From Hyphomicrobiales bacterium (GTDB lineage Bacteria > Pseudomonadota > Alphaproteobacteria > Rhizobiales > Beijerinckiaceae), in NCBI GenBank assembly GCA_028290125.1, contig JAQGKM010000406.1, positions 1 through 18,088 of the forward strand: a DNA stretch of 18,088 nucleotides. The letters are read 5' to 3'. Positions 6,271 through 14,110 of the stretch are shown here, piece after piece. A model generated the notes under the pieces. The model was not told the DNA's origin, searched no databases, and was given only the letters and a program-made list of their open reading frames with translations. Each line of letters begins with the position of its first letter. Position 1 is the stretch's first letter. The position numbers were made by a program, and so were the translations under genes.

Positions 6271-7134
6271 GTGGCGACAACAACCGCGATCTTGCCAGTG
6301 CTGACGAAACCGTCCCGGACGCCGAATGCCCCGACAGACTCGAGCGCGCGCGACGTGCTCGACGTCCATTCGCCGTTTGCGCAAGGGACGCCGGAACTGG
6401 AAGCGCTCGGCGAGGGCTGGCTAGCGGCCTATCATCTCGGCAAGACCTATGGTGCGCGACAGGTCGTGCAGGACGTCAGCCTGGCGGTTCGGCGCGGCGA
6501 AGCTGTAGGACTGCTGGGCCCCAATGGCGCGGGCAAGACCACCGTCTTCTACATGATCACCGGCCTCGTGCGCCCCGATAAGGGCGCCATCGACCTCGAT
6601 GGGCATGAAGTCACCAAGCTCCCCATGTACCGCCGCGCGCGGCTCGGCATCGGTTACCTGCCGCAGGAAGCGTCGATCTTTCGCGGCCTCAACGTCGAGG
6701 ACAACATTCGCGCCGTGCTGGAAGTGGCTGTCCCGGACCGGGACCGGCGGGAGCATGAACTGGAATCGCTGCTTGAGGAATTCGACATCAAGCGGCTGCG
6801 CAAATCTCCCTCGATCGCCCTCTCGGGCGGCGAGAGGCGGCGCTGCGAGATCGCCCGTGCGCTGGCCGGGCAGCCGAGCTTCATGCTGCTCGATGAGCCT
6901 TTCGCAGGCATCGACCCCATTGCCGTGGGGGACATCCAGCAACTCGTCAGGCATTTGACACAGCGCGGGATTGGCGTCCTGATCACCGACCATAATGTGC
7001 GCGAGACGCTTGGGTTGATCGACCGCGCTTACATCATTCATTCCGGACATGTCCTCACCGAGGGTACGCCGGACGAAATCGTTGCAAACCCAGATGTCCG
7101 GCGCTTTTACCTCGGCGAAGATTTCCGGATGTAG
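6271..7134 (+). CDS. lptB: LPS export ABC transporter ATP-binding protein LptB
   Basis: Cytoplasmic ATPase of the LptB2FG transporter that extracts lipopolysaccharide from the inner membrane. The 287-residue product (from 6271) has Walker A GPNGAGKTT at 83-91, signature LSGGE at 184-188, Walker B FMLLDEP at 204-210 and H-loop His241 in ITDHN. YMITGLVRPDKG and YLPQEASIFRGL are LptB-typical. About 50 residues precede the usual LptB start (WLAAYHLGKTYG), an extension common in Rhizobiales. No ATG exists in this region: GTG 6271 is my choice, with TTG 6241 and GTG 6298 as alternatives; none has a good Shine-Dalgarno site, so the exact start is uncertain. lptF and lptG are not in the window. Confidence 0.92.
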   Translation: MATTTAILPVLTKPSRTPNAPTDSSARDVLDVHSPFAQGTPELEALGEGWLAAYHLGKTYGARQVVQDVSLAVRRGEAVGLLGPNGAGKTTVFYMITGLVRPDKGAIDLDGHEVTKLPMYRRARLGIGYLPQEASIFRGLNVEDNIRAVLEVAVPDRDRREHELESLLEEFDIKRLRKSPSIALSGGERRRCEIARALAGQPSFMLLDEPFAGIDPIAVGDIQQLVRHLTQRGIGVLITDHNVRETLGLIDRAYIIHSGHVLTEGTPDEIVANPDVRRFYLGEDFRM

Positions 7135-7283
7135 CCGTTCCGGCGCACTTGGCCGCCGGTCCGCGCAGGCGCCAACACGGTTATGCCTGCAACGCATAGC
7201 CATCCAGATCGAAATGAGTTATATGCAAGTTCCGGGCCGACGCTGGCGTTGGCCGGACCCTGGTTTGTTGAGTCAGTCCCGAT

Positions 7284-8849
7284 ATGGCGCTTTCCACGAA
7301 GCTCATGCTCCGTCAGGGTCAATCCCTGGTGATGACGCCGCAGCTACTGCAGGCGATCAAGCTGCTTCAGTTTTCCAATGTTGAACTGAGCGCCTTCGTT
7401 GAAGAAGAGCTTGAGCGCAACCCGTTGCTCGAGCGCGCGGACGATCGCCCGGATCCGTTCGCCGAAACGCAGATCGACGCTGGCGACCAATGGGACACGG
7501 ACGGCGATTTCGACGCCGGCGATCTCACACGGGGCGAGGGTGACTGGGCCAGCGAAAGCATGGCGCTCGACACGCGCTCTCTGGACACCGATCACGGCTC
7601 CGAGGTGAGCGCCTCCTTCGAAACTGACCGCGCGCCTGCGCCGCAGGAGACACAAGCGCCGCTGGAGGGGTCGGGTCTATCGGCGACGTCCTGGACGGGC
7701 ACCTCCGGGACATCGGACGGCGAAGCGGCCGACCTCGAAGCCTATGTCGCGGCGCAGGCGACCCTGCAGGATCATCTGACCGACCAGCTGACACTCGCGG
7801 TCAAGGATCCGGTCGAGCGGATGATCGGTCACGCTCTCATCGATGCGATCGACGAGGCTGGTTATCTGACCGAAGCGATCGATGAACTGGCAGAGCGCCT
7901 CGGCGCTTCGCCGAAACTGGTCGAGTCTGTTCTAGCCGTCGTGCAGCAGTTCGATCCCGCGGGCATCGGCGCCAGAAATCTTGCCGAGTGCCTGGCCATT
8001 CAGTTGCGCGACCGCAACCGTCTGGATCCCGCCATGCAGGCGTTGCTCGATCATTTGCCGCTCCTTGCAAAGCGCGATTTCCACGCCCTGCGCAAATTGT
8101 GTGCGGTCGATGATGAAGACCTCGCCGAAATGGTCGCCGAGATACGCCGGCTCGATCCGAAGCCGGGGCGAATTTTCGGCGGCGGCGTTATCCAGACCGT
8201 CGTCCCCGACGTGACGGTGCGCGCGGCTGCCGATGGTTCATGGCATGTCGAACTGAATCCCGAGGGTTTGCCGCGTGTCCTCGTCAATCAGACCTACGCA
8301 ACCCGGGTTTCGCGAGTTCCGGGCGCCGCAACCGACAAGAGTTTTGTGGCGAATTGCCTGCAGACCGCAAACTGGCTGACCAAGTCGCTGGAGCAGCGCG
8401 CACGCACGATCCTGAAGGTGTCTGCCGAGATCGTTCGCCAGCAGGACGCCTTCTTTACAAACGGCGTCGAACACCTGCGGCCGCTCAATCTGAAAACCAT
8501 CGCCGACGCGATCGGGATGCACGAATCGACCGTGTCGCGCGTCACTTCCAACAAATACATGTCGTCGCCCCGTGGACTTTTTGAACTCAAATATTTCTTC
8601 ACGGCCTCGATTCCCGCGCGCACCGGCGGCGAGTCGCATTCGGCCGAGGCAGTGCGTTTCCGGATCAAGCAACTCATCGACGGCGAAACCATCGGCGACA
8701 TCCTCTCGGACGACGCGATCGTGCTGAAATTGAAGGGGCAGAACATCGACATCGCCCGCCGCACGGTCGCCAAATATCGCGAGAGCCTGCGCATTCCCTC
8801 GTCTGTCGAGCGCCGCCGCGAAAAGGTCGCGATGCAGCGCGAGGCTTGA
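7284..8849 (+). CDS. rpoN: RNA polymerase sigma-54 factor
   Basis: Sigma-54 directs RNA polymerase to -24/-12 promoters of nitrogen, motility and other genes and requires AAA+ activators. The 521-residue product contains Gln/Leu-rich region I (MALSTKLMLRQGQSLVMTPQ, then LLQAIKLLQFSNVEL) at 1-35, an acidic, poorly conserved region II at about 50-150, a core-binding domain at about 165-330, an HTH (LKTIADAIGMHESTVSRVTS) and the RpoN box ARRTVAKYRE at 491-500. All expected parts are present and the length is normal for alphaproteobacteria. The ATG at 7284 starts exactly at region I. The 149-base upstream gap has no obvious promoter or strong ribosome binding site, so readthrough from lptB is possible. 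Neighbours hpf and ptsN are the classical rpoN companions. Confidence 0.96.
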   Translation: MALSTKLMLRQGQSLVMTPQLLQAIKLLQFSNVELSAFVEEELERNPLLERADDRPDPFAETQIDAGDQWDTDGDFDAGDLTRGEGDWASESMALDTRSLDTDHGSEVSASFETDRAPAPQETQAPLEGSGLSATSWTGTSGTSDGEAADLEAYVAAQATLQDHLTDQLTLAVKDPVERMIGHALIDAIDEAGYLTEAIDELAERLGASPKLVESVLAVVQQFDPAGIGARNLAECLAIQLRDRNRLDPAMQALLDHLPLLAKRDFHALRKLCAVDDEDLAEMVAEIRRLDPKPGRIFGGGVIQTVVPDVTVRAAADGSWHVELNPEGLPRVLVNQTYATRVSRVPGAATDKSFVANCLQTANWLTKSLEQRARTILKVSAEIVRQQDAFFTNGVEHLRPLNLKTIADAIGMHESTVSRVTSNKYMSSPRGLFELKYFFTASIPARTGGESHSAEAVRFRIKQLIDGETIGDILSDDAIVLKLKGQNIDIARRTVAKYRESLRIPSSVERRREKVAMQREA

Positions 8850-8863
8850 AAGACAGCTGTTCG

Positions 8864-8882
8864 CGACCCGTCCTAAGGGTCG
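8864..8882 (+). terminator. Weak hairpin just after rpoN
   Basis: CGACCC - GTCCTAA - GGGTCG, a 6-bp stem 14 bases after the rpoN stop, followed by TGCTCTGC rather than a T-run. It is not a convincing intrinsic terminator and may only mark the 3' end. Confidence 0.25.
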
Positions 8883-8924
8883 TGCTCTGCGACGGATTGC
8901 GCCGCTCGGGCCCGCTCTTTTGAA

Positions 8925-8949
8925 CGCGTTGACTTGCCTGCTCAACGCG
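8925..8949 (+). repeat. Inverted repeat in the hpf leader
   Basis: CGCGTTGA - CTTGCCTGC - TCAACGCG, perfect 8-base arms with a 9-base centre, about 90 bases before the hpf ATG in the 191-base rpoN-hpf gap. It could be an operator or a leader-RNA stem. The left arm overlaps a TTGACT that resembles a -35 box, but no good -10 box follows at the usual spacing. I see nothing else in this gap. Confidence 0.45.
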
Positions 8950-9040
8950 CTCAAGGTCCCGGTCAGGCGCTGCCTGAAACGTGTCCGTCGCGGCCTGTCG
9001 GAGGCCAACGGAAACAGGCGGGCTGCAAGGGAGGGACGCG

Positions 9041-9646
9041 ATGGTCGTCAGGATCTCCGGCAAGAATTTCAGCATCGGCGAAGCCTTGCGTGAGCACGTC
9101 CGCGGTCGCGTCGAAAGCGCGGCGACGCGTTATTTCGATGGGAGCGTCACCGGTCATGTCGTCCTCGACCATGAAGGGTCGGGTTACCGGACTGACTGCA
9201 CGCTCCATCTTGCATCGGGCGTGACCATGCATTCGGAAGGCCGAGCGCAGGAGCCTTACGCCAGTTTCGATCAGGCGGCGGATCGCATGGAGCGACGGCT
9301 GAGCCGCTACAAACGCCGGCTCAAGGAGCATCATCCCGGTATCGTACCAATGGCCACGGCTCAGGTTGCTGCAGATTTGATTGCCGATTATGAGATTCAG
9401 GGCCCGGAGGACGACGAGGTCGGGAGCGATTTCCATGCTGTCGTCGTTGCAGAACGAACAAGCGCCATGAAGACGATGCCGGTTTCGGAGGCAGTCATGG
9501 AATTGGACTTCACCGGAGCGCCCGTACAGGTGTTCCGCCATCCTGGTAACGGCCGCGTCAATATCGTGTACAGGCGTCCTGACGGCAACATCGGGTGGAT
9601 TGACCCGGGGGCCGGAGATAGGGCATCTGGCGGACCCGGGGCTTGA
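9041..9646 (+). CDS. hpf: Ribosome hibernation promoting factor, long form
   Basis: Binds the 30S decoding region and promotes 100S ribosome dimers in starvation. The 201-residue protein has the N-terminal S30AE/HPF domain at about 1-100 (MVVRISGKNFSIGEALREHV, and SFDQAADRMERRLSRYKRRL), a linker, and the C-terminal dimerisation domain at about 136-193 (PVSEAVMELDFTGAPVQVFR, NIVYRRPDGNIGWIDP). This makes it long HPF rather than short HPF or YfiA. The ATG at 9041 has AAGGGAGGG upstream and fits the domain start; an in-frame start at 8981 would add 20 unrelated residues. It lies between rpoN and ptsN, the standard order. Confidence 0.94.
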   Translation: MVVRISGKNFSIGEALREHVRGRVESAATRYFDGSVTGHVVLDHEGSGYRTDCTLHLASGVTMHSEGRAQEPYASFDQAADRMERRLSRYKRRLKEHHPGIVPMATAQVAADLIADYEIQGPEDDEVGSDFHAVVVAERTSAMKTMPVSEAVMELDFTGAPVQVFRHPGNGRVNIVYRRPDGNIGWIDPGAGDRASGGPGA

Positions 9647-9722
9647 TCGTCGCGTCTCCGCGCCAAGCTTCGGCACGGATTTTGCTCGCCTGTTTGCACA
9701 TTCAACGGACTGCGGATCGCCA

Positions 9723-10190
9723 ATGTCGCTGAAGGACTTGCTCAACGCTGACGCCATCCTGCCGTCGCTGAAGGTCAATTCGAAGAAGCAGGCGTTGCAG
9801 GAACTGAGCGAAAAAGCCGCTCAGGTTTCAGGCATTCCCGCGCGCGAGATCTTCGACGCACTCTTGCAGCGCGAACGGCTCGGTTCGACCGGCGTGGGGA
9901 ACGGCATTGCGATTCCCCACGGCAAGCTCACCAAGGCCGGTCGCATCTTCGGCGTTTTCGCCCGCTTGGAGCGACCGATCGATTACGAAGCGCTCGACGG
10001 GGCGCCGGTCGATCTGATCTTCCTGCTCATCGCACCCGAATCCGCCGGCGCAGACCACCTCAAGGCCTTGGCCCGAACCGCGAGAATCCTGCGCGACCCG
10101 GTCACGACGGCAAAGATCCGCGCCACGCGTGACGCTGCCGCGCTCTACACCATGCTTACGCAGTCGCCCTCGTCCCAGCACGCCGCCTGA
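9723..10190 (+). CDS. ptsN: PTS IIA-like nitrogen-regulatory protein PtsN (EIIA-Ntr)
   Basis: Terminal phospho-acceptor of the nitrogen PTS (EI-Ntr, NPr, EIIA-Ntr), coupling nitrogen status to potassium transport, carbon storage and stress responses by protein contacts. The 155-residue EIIA fold contains RERLGSTGVGNGIAIPHGK with phospho-acceptor His66. LDGAPVDLIFLLIAPESAGA and HLKALARTARILRD are further conserved blocks. The start at 9723 (MSLKDLLNADAIL) is chosen from family alignment; the frame is open upstream to 9600, overlapping the hpf end. It ends 21 bases from the convergent glucokinase stop. EI-Ntr and NPr genes are not in the window. Confidence 0.94.
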   Translation: MSLKDLLNADAILPSLKVNSKKQALQELSEKAAQVSGIPAREIFDALLQRERLGSTGVGNGIAIPHGKLTKAGRIFGVFARLERPIDYEALDGAPVDLIFLLIAPESAGADHLKALARTARILRDPVTTAKIRATRDAAALYTMLTQSPSSQHAA

Positions 10191-10211
10191 TCGTACAGCC
10201 GGGACGGACGC

Positions 10212-11210
10212 TCAGCGCCACGCCCGCTGGTGGTAGTCGATCTCGTAGGCCGAGGGCCGCGCCGCAATCGCCGCCAGCCCGGCCAGCACCACGTCCGGCG
10301 CCGTCACAACCCACGTCGGGATTTTCCGCAGCACGTGCTCCATCGGCGCTTTTGACTGGAAGGCTGAGCGGAAATCGGCGGCGTCGAGCAGGCTGACGAT
10401 CCGTGGCAGGATGCCTCCCGAGAGCGCGACGCCATTGCGGGCGAGAAACACCAGCGCCATGTCTCCCGCGAAGCGCCCGGTCAAGCGCCAGAAGTGGCGC
10501 ACGCTGTCTGCTTCGCGGCCCAGCGGGTCGCGCAGCGCGGCATGGACGATGTCCGCCGACGTGCTTACGGTAAGCTCCGCTCCGGTCGACGCTGCACGCG
10601 CCGCATGCAGACGCGCCAGCCCCGGTCCCGACACGAGTGTTTCCGCCGTGATCCGTCCGTGGAAGCGCTCGAGGTGTTGCCACACGCCGGCGTCCTCGTC
10701 CGTGGCCGGCGCAAACTCGATGTGGGCTGCTTCGCTCGCCAGTGGCAGGTACTTGCCGCCATTGGTCACCAGCGCGGCGACGCCGAGCCCGGTGCCCGGC
10801 CCGAGCACGATTTGCGGTCCGGGCTCGCGCGGCAGGTCGTCGCCGATCAGATGAAGCCAGTCTGGCCGGTGTGCGGGCAGCGAAAGCGCCTGCGCCTCGA
10901 AGTCATTGAACAGAATGCCTTGCGATAACCCCAGTCGGTAAGCGATTTGCGGACCGTCGATGGTCCATGCCGCATTGGTCATGTGCAACCGCCGCTGCTC
11001 GACGGGCCCGGCGCCGCAGGCAAGGATCGAGCGCGGGCGCGCGGCTCGCGTTTGCGCAAGCGCCGTTTCGACGCATTCGGCGAAACCAGCATGGTCGGCG
11101 GTCTTGAACTTGGTGACCGGGCCCAGATTTCCGCCAGGTTCGACAACTTCCGCGATCCGGACGTTGGTGCCGCCAATGTCGCAAACGAGAATGGGATAAG
11201 GGAATTCCAC
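10212..11210 (-). CDS. glk: Glucokinase (ROK-unrelated Glk family)
   Basis: Phosphorylates glucose to glucose 6-phosphate with ATP, in the cytoplasm. The 332-residue protein is of the bacterial Glk family: phosphate-1 motif CDIGGTNVRIAEV at 10-22, catalytic base Asp103 in FNDFEAQA, GPGTGLGVA at 137-145, and Glu160 and His163 in SEAAHIEFAP, matching the glucose-binding EGGHxxFAP of E. coli Glk with Ala-Ala in place of Gly-Gly. GVALSGGILPRI is the adenosine-site block. Translation starts at GTG 11210, supported by GGAGG 6 bases before it. It is divergent from the fumarase gene and convergent with ptsN. Confidence 0.92.
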   Translation of the reverse strand: MEFPYPILVCDIGGTNVRIAEVVEPGGNLGPVTKFKTADHAGFAECVETALAQTRAARPRSILACGAGPVEQRRLHMTNAAWTIDGPQIAYRLGLSQGILFNDFEAQALSLPAHRPDWLHLIGDDLPREPGPQIVLGPGTGLGVAALVTNGGKYLPLASEAAHIEFAPATDEDAGVWQHLERFHGRITAETLVSGPGLARLHAARAASTGAELTVSTSADIVHAALRDPLGREADSVRHFWRLTGRFAGDMALVFLARNGVALSGGILPRIVSLLDAADFRSAFQSKAPMEHVLRKIPTWVVTAPDVVLAGLAAIAARPSAYEIDYHQRAWR

Positions 11211-11216
11211 CTGGAT

Positions 11217-11221
11217 CCTCC
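11217..11221 (-). promoter_or_regulatory. Shine-Dalgarno site for the GTG start of glk
   Basis: GGAGG on the minus strand, 6 bases before GTG 11210. It confirms the non-ATG start. Confidence 0.55.
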
Positions 11222-11318
11222 GCCACGCCGGGCCGCTCCCGATGCGCGGCTGGTACTATCGTGAACTCGTCGTCAAGCCGCACGGTTGCGGTCGACTTTG
11301 AAGCGACGCGTCCCGGTC

Positions 11319-11347
11319 TTGGAAACTGCGCTGCAACGGCCTAGAAA
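11319..11347 (+). promoter_or_regulatory. Candidate promoter upstream of fumarase
   Basis: TTGGAA (11319-11324), a 17-base spacer and TAGAAA (11342-11347), about 30 bases before the ATG. Each box matches four of six sigma-70 consensus bases. This lies in the 166-base divergent glk-fumarase gap. Such matches are common by chance, so this is tentative. Confidence 0.25.
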
Positions 11348-11376
11348 GCGTCACCAGCTCCACCGGGACCCGAACG

Positions 11377-12993
11377 ATGACCTATCAGCACCGCCCGCTT
11401 TTCCGTTTTGGCAAGGATACGACACCCTACCGCAAGTTGACGAGCGAAGGCGTGAGTGTCGAGAAGCTGGGCGATCGTGAAGTCCTGAACGTCAGCCGCG
11501 AGGCGATCCGTCTGCTTGCCGAGCAGGCAATGATGGACATCAACCATCTGCTCCGCCCCGGCCATCTGGCGCAACTGTCCAAGATCCTCGCCGATCCGGA
11601 AGCGACGTCCAACGACAAGTTCGTGGCCTACGACCTGCTCAAGAACGCCAACATCGCGGCGGGCGGCGTGCTGCCGATGTGTCAGGACACCGGCACGGCG
11701 ATCATCATGGGCAAGAAGGGCCGTCTCGTCTGGACCGATGGCGAGGATGAGAGCGCCCTCGCCGAGGGCGTGATGGACGCCTACGAGAAACGCAATCTTC
11801 GTTATTCGCAGCTCGCGCCGCTCTCGATGTTCGAAGAAAAGAACACGAAGAACAATTTGCCGGCGCAGATCGAGATCTATTCGTACGGCGACGAGGCCTA
11901 CAAGTTCCTGTTCATGGCCAAGGGCGGCGGCTCGGCCAACAAGACCTATCTGTTCCAGGCGACGCCGTCGCTGCTGACGCACGATCGCATGGTCGCGTTT
12001 TTGAAGGAAAAGATCCTGACGCTCGGAACGTCCGCGTGCCCGCCCTACCATCTCGCCATCGTCATTGGCGGCATGTCGGCGGAAATGACTCTGAAGACCG
12101 TGAAGCTCGCCTCGGCGCGTTACCTCGACAATCTGCCGACCGAGGGCAGCGAGGACGGACAGGCGTTCCGCGACGTCGCCATGGAAGAAGAAATCCACAA
12201 GCTGACGCAACAGCTCGGCGTTGGCGCGCAGTTCGGCGGAAAGTATTTCTGCCATGACGTGCGCGTCATCCGCCTGCCCCGCCACGGCGCCTCGTTGCCG
12301 ATCGGCCTTGGCGTGTCCTGCTCGGCCGATCGTCAGGCCGTCGGCAAGATCACGCGTGACGGCGTTTACCTCGAAGAGCTCGAGCGAAATCCCGCGAAGT
12401 ACCTGCCCGAGGTCGACGCGTCGACGCTGGGTGGCGATGTCGTGAAGATCGATCTCAACCAGCCGATGAGCGCGATCCTCGCGACGCTTTCGAAACATCC
12501 CATCAAGACGAGGCTTTCACTTACCGGCACGATCATCGTCGCGCGCGACCTCGCGCATGCGAAGCTGCGCGAGCGGCTCGACGCCGGACAAGGCTTGCCA
12601 GAGTATTTCAAGAACCACCCGGTCTATTACGCCGGCCCGGCGAAGACGCCCGAGGGTTTCGCCTCAGGCTCGTTCGGCCCGACGACGGCGGGGCGCATGG
12701 ATTCTTTCGTCGAGCAGTTCCAGGCGGCCGGCGGTTCGATGGTGATGCTCGCCAAGGGCAATCGCTCGAAGGAAGTGCGGGAGGCCTGCGGCAAGCACGG
12801 CGGCTTCTACCTTGGTTCGATTGGCGGCCCGGCGGCGCGTCTCGCGCAGGACTGCATCAAGAAGGTCGAAGTGCTCGAATATCCCGAGCTCGGCATGGAG
12901 GCGATCTGGAAGATCGAGGTCGAGGATTTCCCGGCCTTCATCGTCATCGACGACAAGGGCAACGACTTCTTCAAGGAGTTGAACCTCGGCTGA
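11377..12993 (+). CDS. fumA: Class I fumarate hydratase, [4Fe-4S] dependent
   Basis: Interconverts fumarate and L-malate in the TCA cycle. The 538-residue single-chain class I enzyme combines the alpha-like N-terminal domain and the beta-like C-terminal domain, as in E. coli FumA/FumB. Cys102 (LPMCQDTGT), Cys221 (GTSACPPYH) and Cys315 (GVSCSADRQ) sit where the three cluster ligands are expected. KGGGSANKT and the C-terminal GSFGPTTAGRMDSFVE are family signatures. The class is oxygen-sensitive; no class II fumC is visible here. The ATG at 11377 has only a weak upstream site (CGGGAC). Its TGA lies inside a perfect hairpin shared with the convergent lrgB gene. Confidence 0.93.
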   Translation: MTYQHRPLFRFGKDTTPYRKLTSEGVSVEKLGDREVLNVSREAIRLLAEQAMMDINHLLRPGHLAQLSKILADPEATSNDKFVAYDLLKNANIAAGGVLPMCQDTGTAIIMGKKGRLVWTDGEDESALAEGVMDAYEKRNLRYSQLAPLSMFEEKNTKNNLPAQIEIYSYGDEAYKFLFMAKGGGSANKTYLFQATPSLLTHDRMVAFLKEKILTLGTSACPPYHLAIVIGGMSAEMTLKTVKLASARYLDNLPTEGSEDGQAFRDVAMEEEIHKLTQQLGVGAQFGGKYFCHDVRVIRLPRHGASLPIGLGVSCSADRQAVGKITRDGVYLEELERNPAKYLPEVDASTLGGDVVKIDLNQPMSAILATLSKHPIKTRLSLTGTIIVARDLAHAKLRERLDAGQGLPEYFKNHPVYYAGPAKTPEGFASGSFGPTTAGRMDSFVEQFQAAGGSMVMLAKGNRSKEVREACGKHGGFYLGSIGGPAARLAQDCIKKVEVLEYPELGMEAIWKIEVEDFPAFIVIDDKGNDFFKELNLG

Positions 12994-13006
12994 TCGCTCA
13001 GCCGAG
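12985..13006. terminator. Hairpin containing both convergent stop codons (fumarase/lrgB)
   Basis: CTCGGCTGA - TCGC - TCAGCCGAG, a perfect 9-bp stem with a 4-base loop. The TGA of the left arm is the fumarase stop, and the TCA of the right arm is the lrgB stop read on the minus strand. No T-run follows on either strand, so a bidirectional terminator is possible but not certain. Confidence 0.5.
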
Positions 13007-13720
13007 CAGCATGGGCAGGAACACCGGCACCAGGATTGGCGTCAGCATGGCGTTCAACCCCATGCCGATGCCCGCGAAGGTGCCGGCGACCATGTCGACC
13101 TGAAAGGCGCGCGCCGTGCCGATGCCATGCGCGGCGACGCCGACTGCAAAGCCGCGGGCGCGCATGTCCTTCACGCCGGTGGTGTTCATCAGCGGCGTCA
13201 CGATGATCGAGCCGATCACGCCGGTGATCATCACCAGGACGCCCGCCAGCGACGGATCGCCGCCCGCGCGCTCCGCCACGCCCATGGCGACGCCGCCCGT
13301 GACCGACTTGGGCGCCAGCGAGATCAGCACATCGTCGGGAACGCCCAACGCCTTGGCGATGACGAGCGCCGAGACGAGCGCAACGACGGCGCCGACGACC
13401 AGTGCGCCCGCCATCGGCACGATGGCGCGCATGACCGTGCGTCGATGCCCGTAGAGCGGCACGGCGAGCGCCACGGTGGCGGGCCCGAGCATGAAATGCA
13501 CGAATTGCGCGCCCTCGAAATACGCGCGATACGGCGTGCCGGTGAGAGCCAGCACGAGGCCGATCATCCACACGGCGTGCAGCACCGGGTTGGCGAGCGG
13601 ATTGCGGTGAAGCCTTGCTGAGACGCGGTCCGCGAGCACATAGGCGAAGATCGTCACCGTCAACCAGAGCAGTGGTGTACGGCTGAGGTAAACCCAGAGC
13701 GCGAAATCGGACTGGTTCAT
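12998..13720 (-). CDS. lrgB: LrgB family membrane protein
   Basis: A 240-residue integral inner-membrane protein of the LrgB/CidB family. It has many hydrophobic segments: about 15-30, 45-60, 78-90, 98-122, 156-176 and 205-238. The block LAPKSVTGGVAMGVAERAGG (about 135-154) is the conserved core of the family, and AVGVAAHGIGTARAF is the second hallmark. Family members work with LrgA/CidA and have been linked to murein-hydrolase or lysis control in staphylococci, and to pyruvate or glycolate transport in Bacillus and plant plastids; which applies here is unknown. Its ATG overlaps the lrgA stop as ATGA, so the pair is translationally coupled. Confidence 0.88.
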   Translation of the reverse strand: MNQSDFALWVYLSRTPLLWLTVTIFAYVLADRVSARLHRNPLANPVLHAVWMIGLVLALTGTPYRAYFEGAQFVHFMLGPATVALAVPLYGHRRTVMRAIVPMAGALVVGAVVALVSALVIAKALGVPDDVLISLAPKSVTGGVAMGVAERAGGDPSLAGVLVMITGVIGSIIVTPLMNTTGVKDMRARGFAVGVAAHGIGTARAFQVDMVAGTFAGIGMGLNAMLTPILVPVFLPMLLG

Positions 13721-14094
13721 TCGCGCTCTCCCATCAGGCGCGCGATGAAGCGAAAGGCCGCGACGCTGGCCAGCATCGCAAGCGCGGTGGACAGCAGCAG
13801 CGCGAGAAAAAGCGCGACGCCGTGACTGATGAAGAGAACGAGCCGTTGCACCACGCCGACGCCCGCCGGGATGAACATCAGCGACAGATGCGACAACAAG
13901 CCATTGCTGGTCTTCTCCAGCGTACCGTCGCCGACTTCGCGGGGCAGCACGGCGGCAAACTTTTCTCGAGCAAGCAGCAGCGCCAGCAGCAACGCCATGC
14001 CGATCACCGGGCCGGGCAACGGCAGGGCGAGCCCGCGCGCGACCGCTTCGCCCGAAAGTTGGCAGAGCAGGAGGAGCCCGAGACTGAGGATCAT
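13717..14094 (-). CDS. lrgA: CidA/LrgA family membrane protein
   Basis: A 125-residue inner-membrane protein, holin-like in predicted topology, with about four hydrophobic helices (roughly 2-22, 25-42, 66-86 and 88-115). PLPGPVIGMALLLALLL and LLSHLSLMFIPAGVGVV are the CidA/LrgA signatures. It acts with LrgB, probably as the small subunit of a membrane transporter or channel. GGAGGGG lies 4-5 bases before the ATG, within the 16-base gap after pheT, so it may be co-transcribed with pheST even though function differs. Its stop overlaps the lrgB start. Confidence 0.87.
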   Translation of the reverse strand: MILSLGLLLLCQLSGEAVARGLALPLPGPVIGMALLLALLLAREKFAAVLPREVGDGTLEKTSNGLLSHLSLMFIPAGVGVVQRLVLFISHGVALFLALLLSTALAMLASVAAFRFIARLMGERE

Positions 14095-14110
14095 GGCCCC
14101 TCCAGAATGT

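Noticed and set aside
7135..7283. Possible sigma-54 (-24/-12) autoregulatory promoter before rpoN
   Set aside because: I found no GG-N10-GC arrangement resembling TGGCAC-N5-TTGC in this gap.
11341..12498. 385-codon minus-strand open frame antisense to fumarase
   Set aside because: No domain, Arg/Leu/Asp-rich shadow composition, and complete overlap with a clear class I fumarase.
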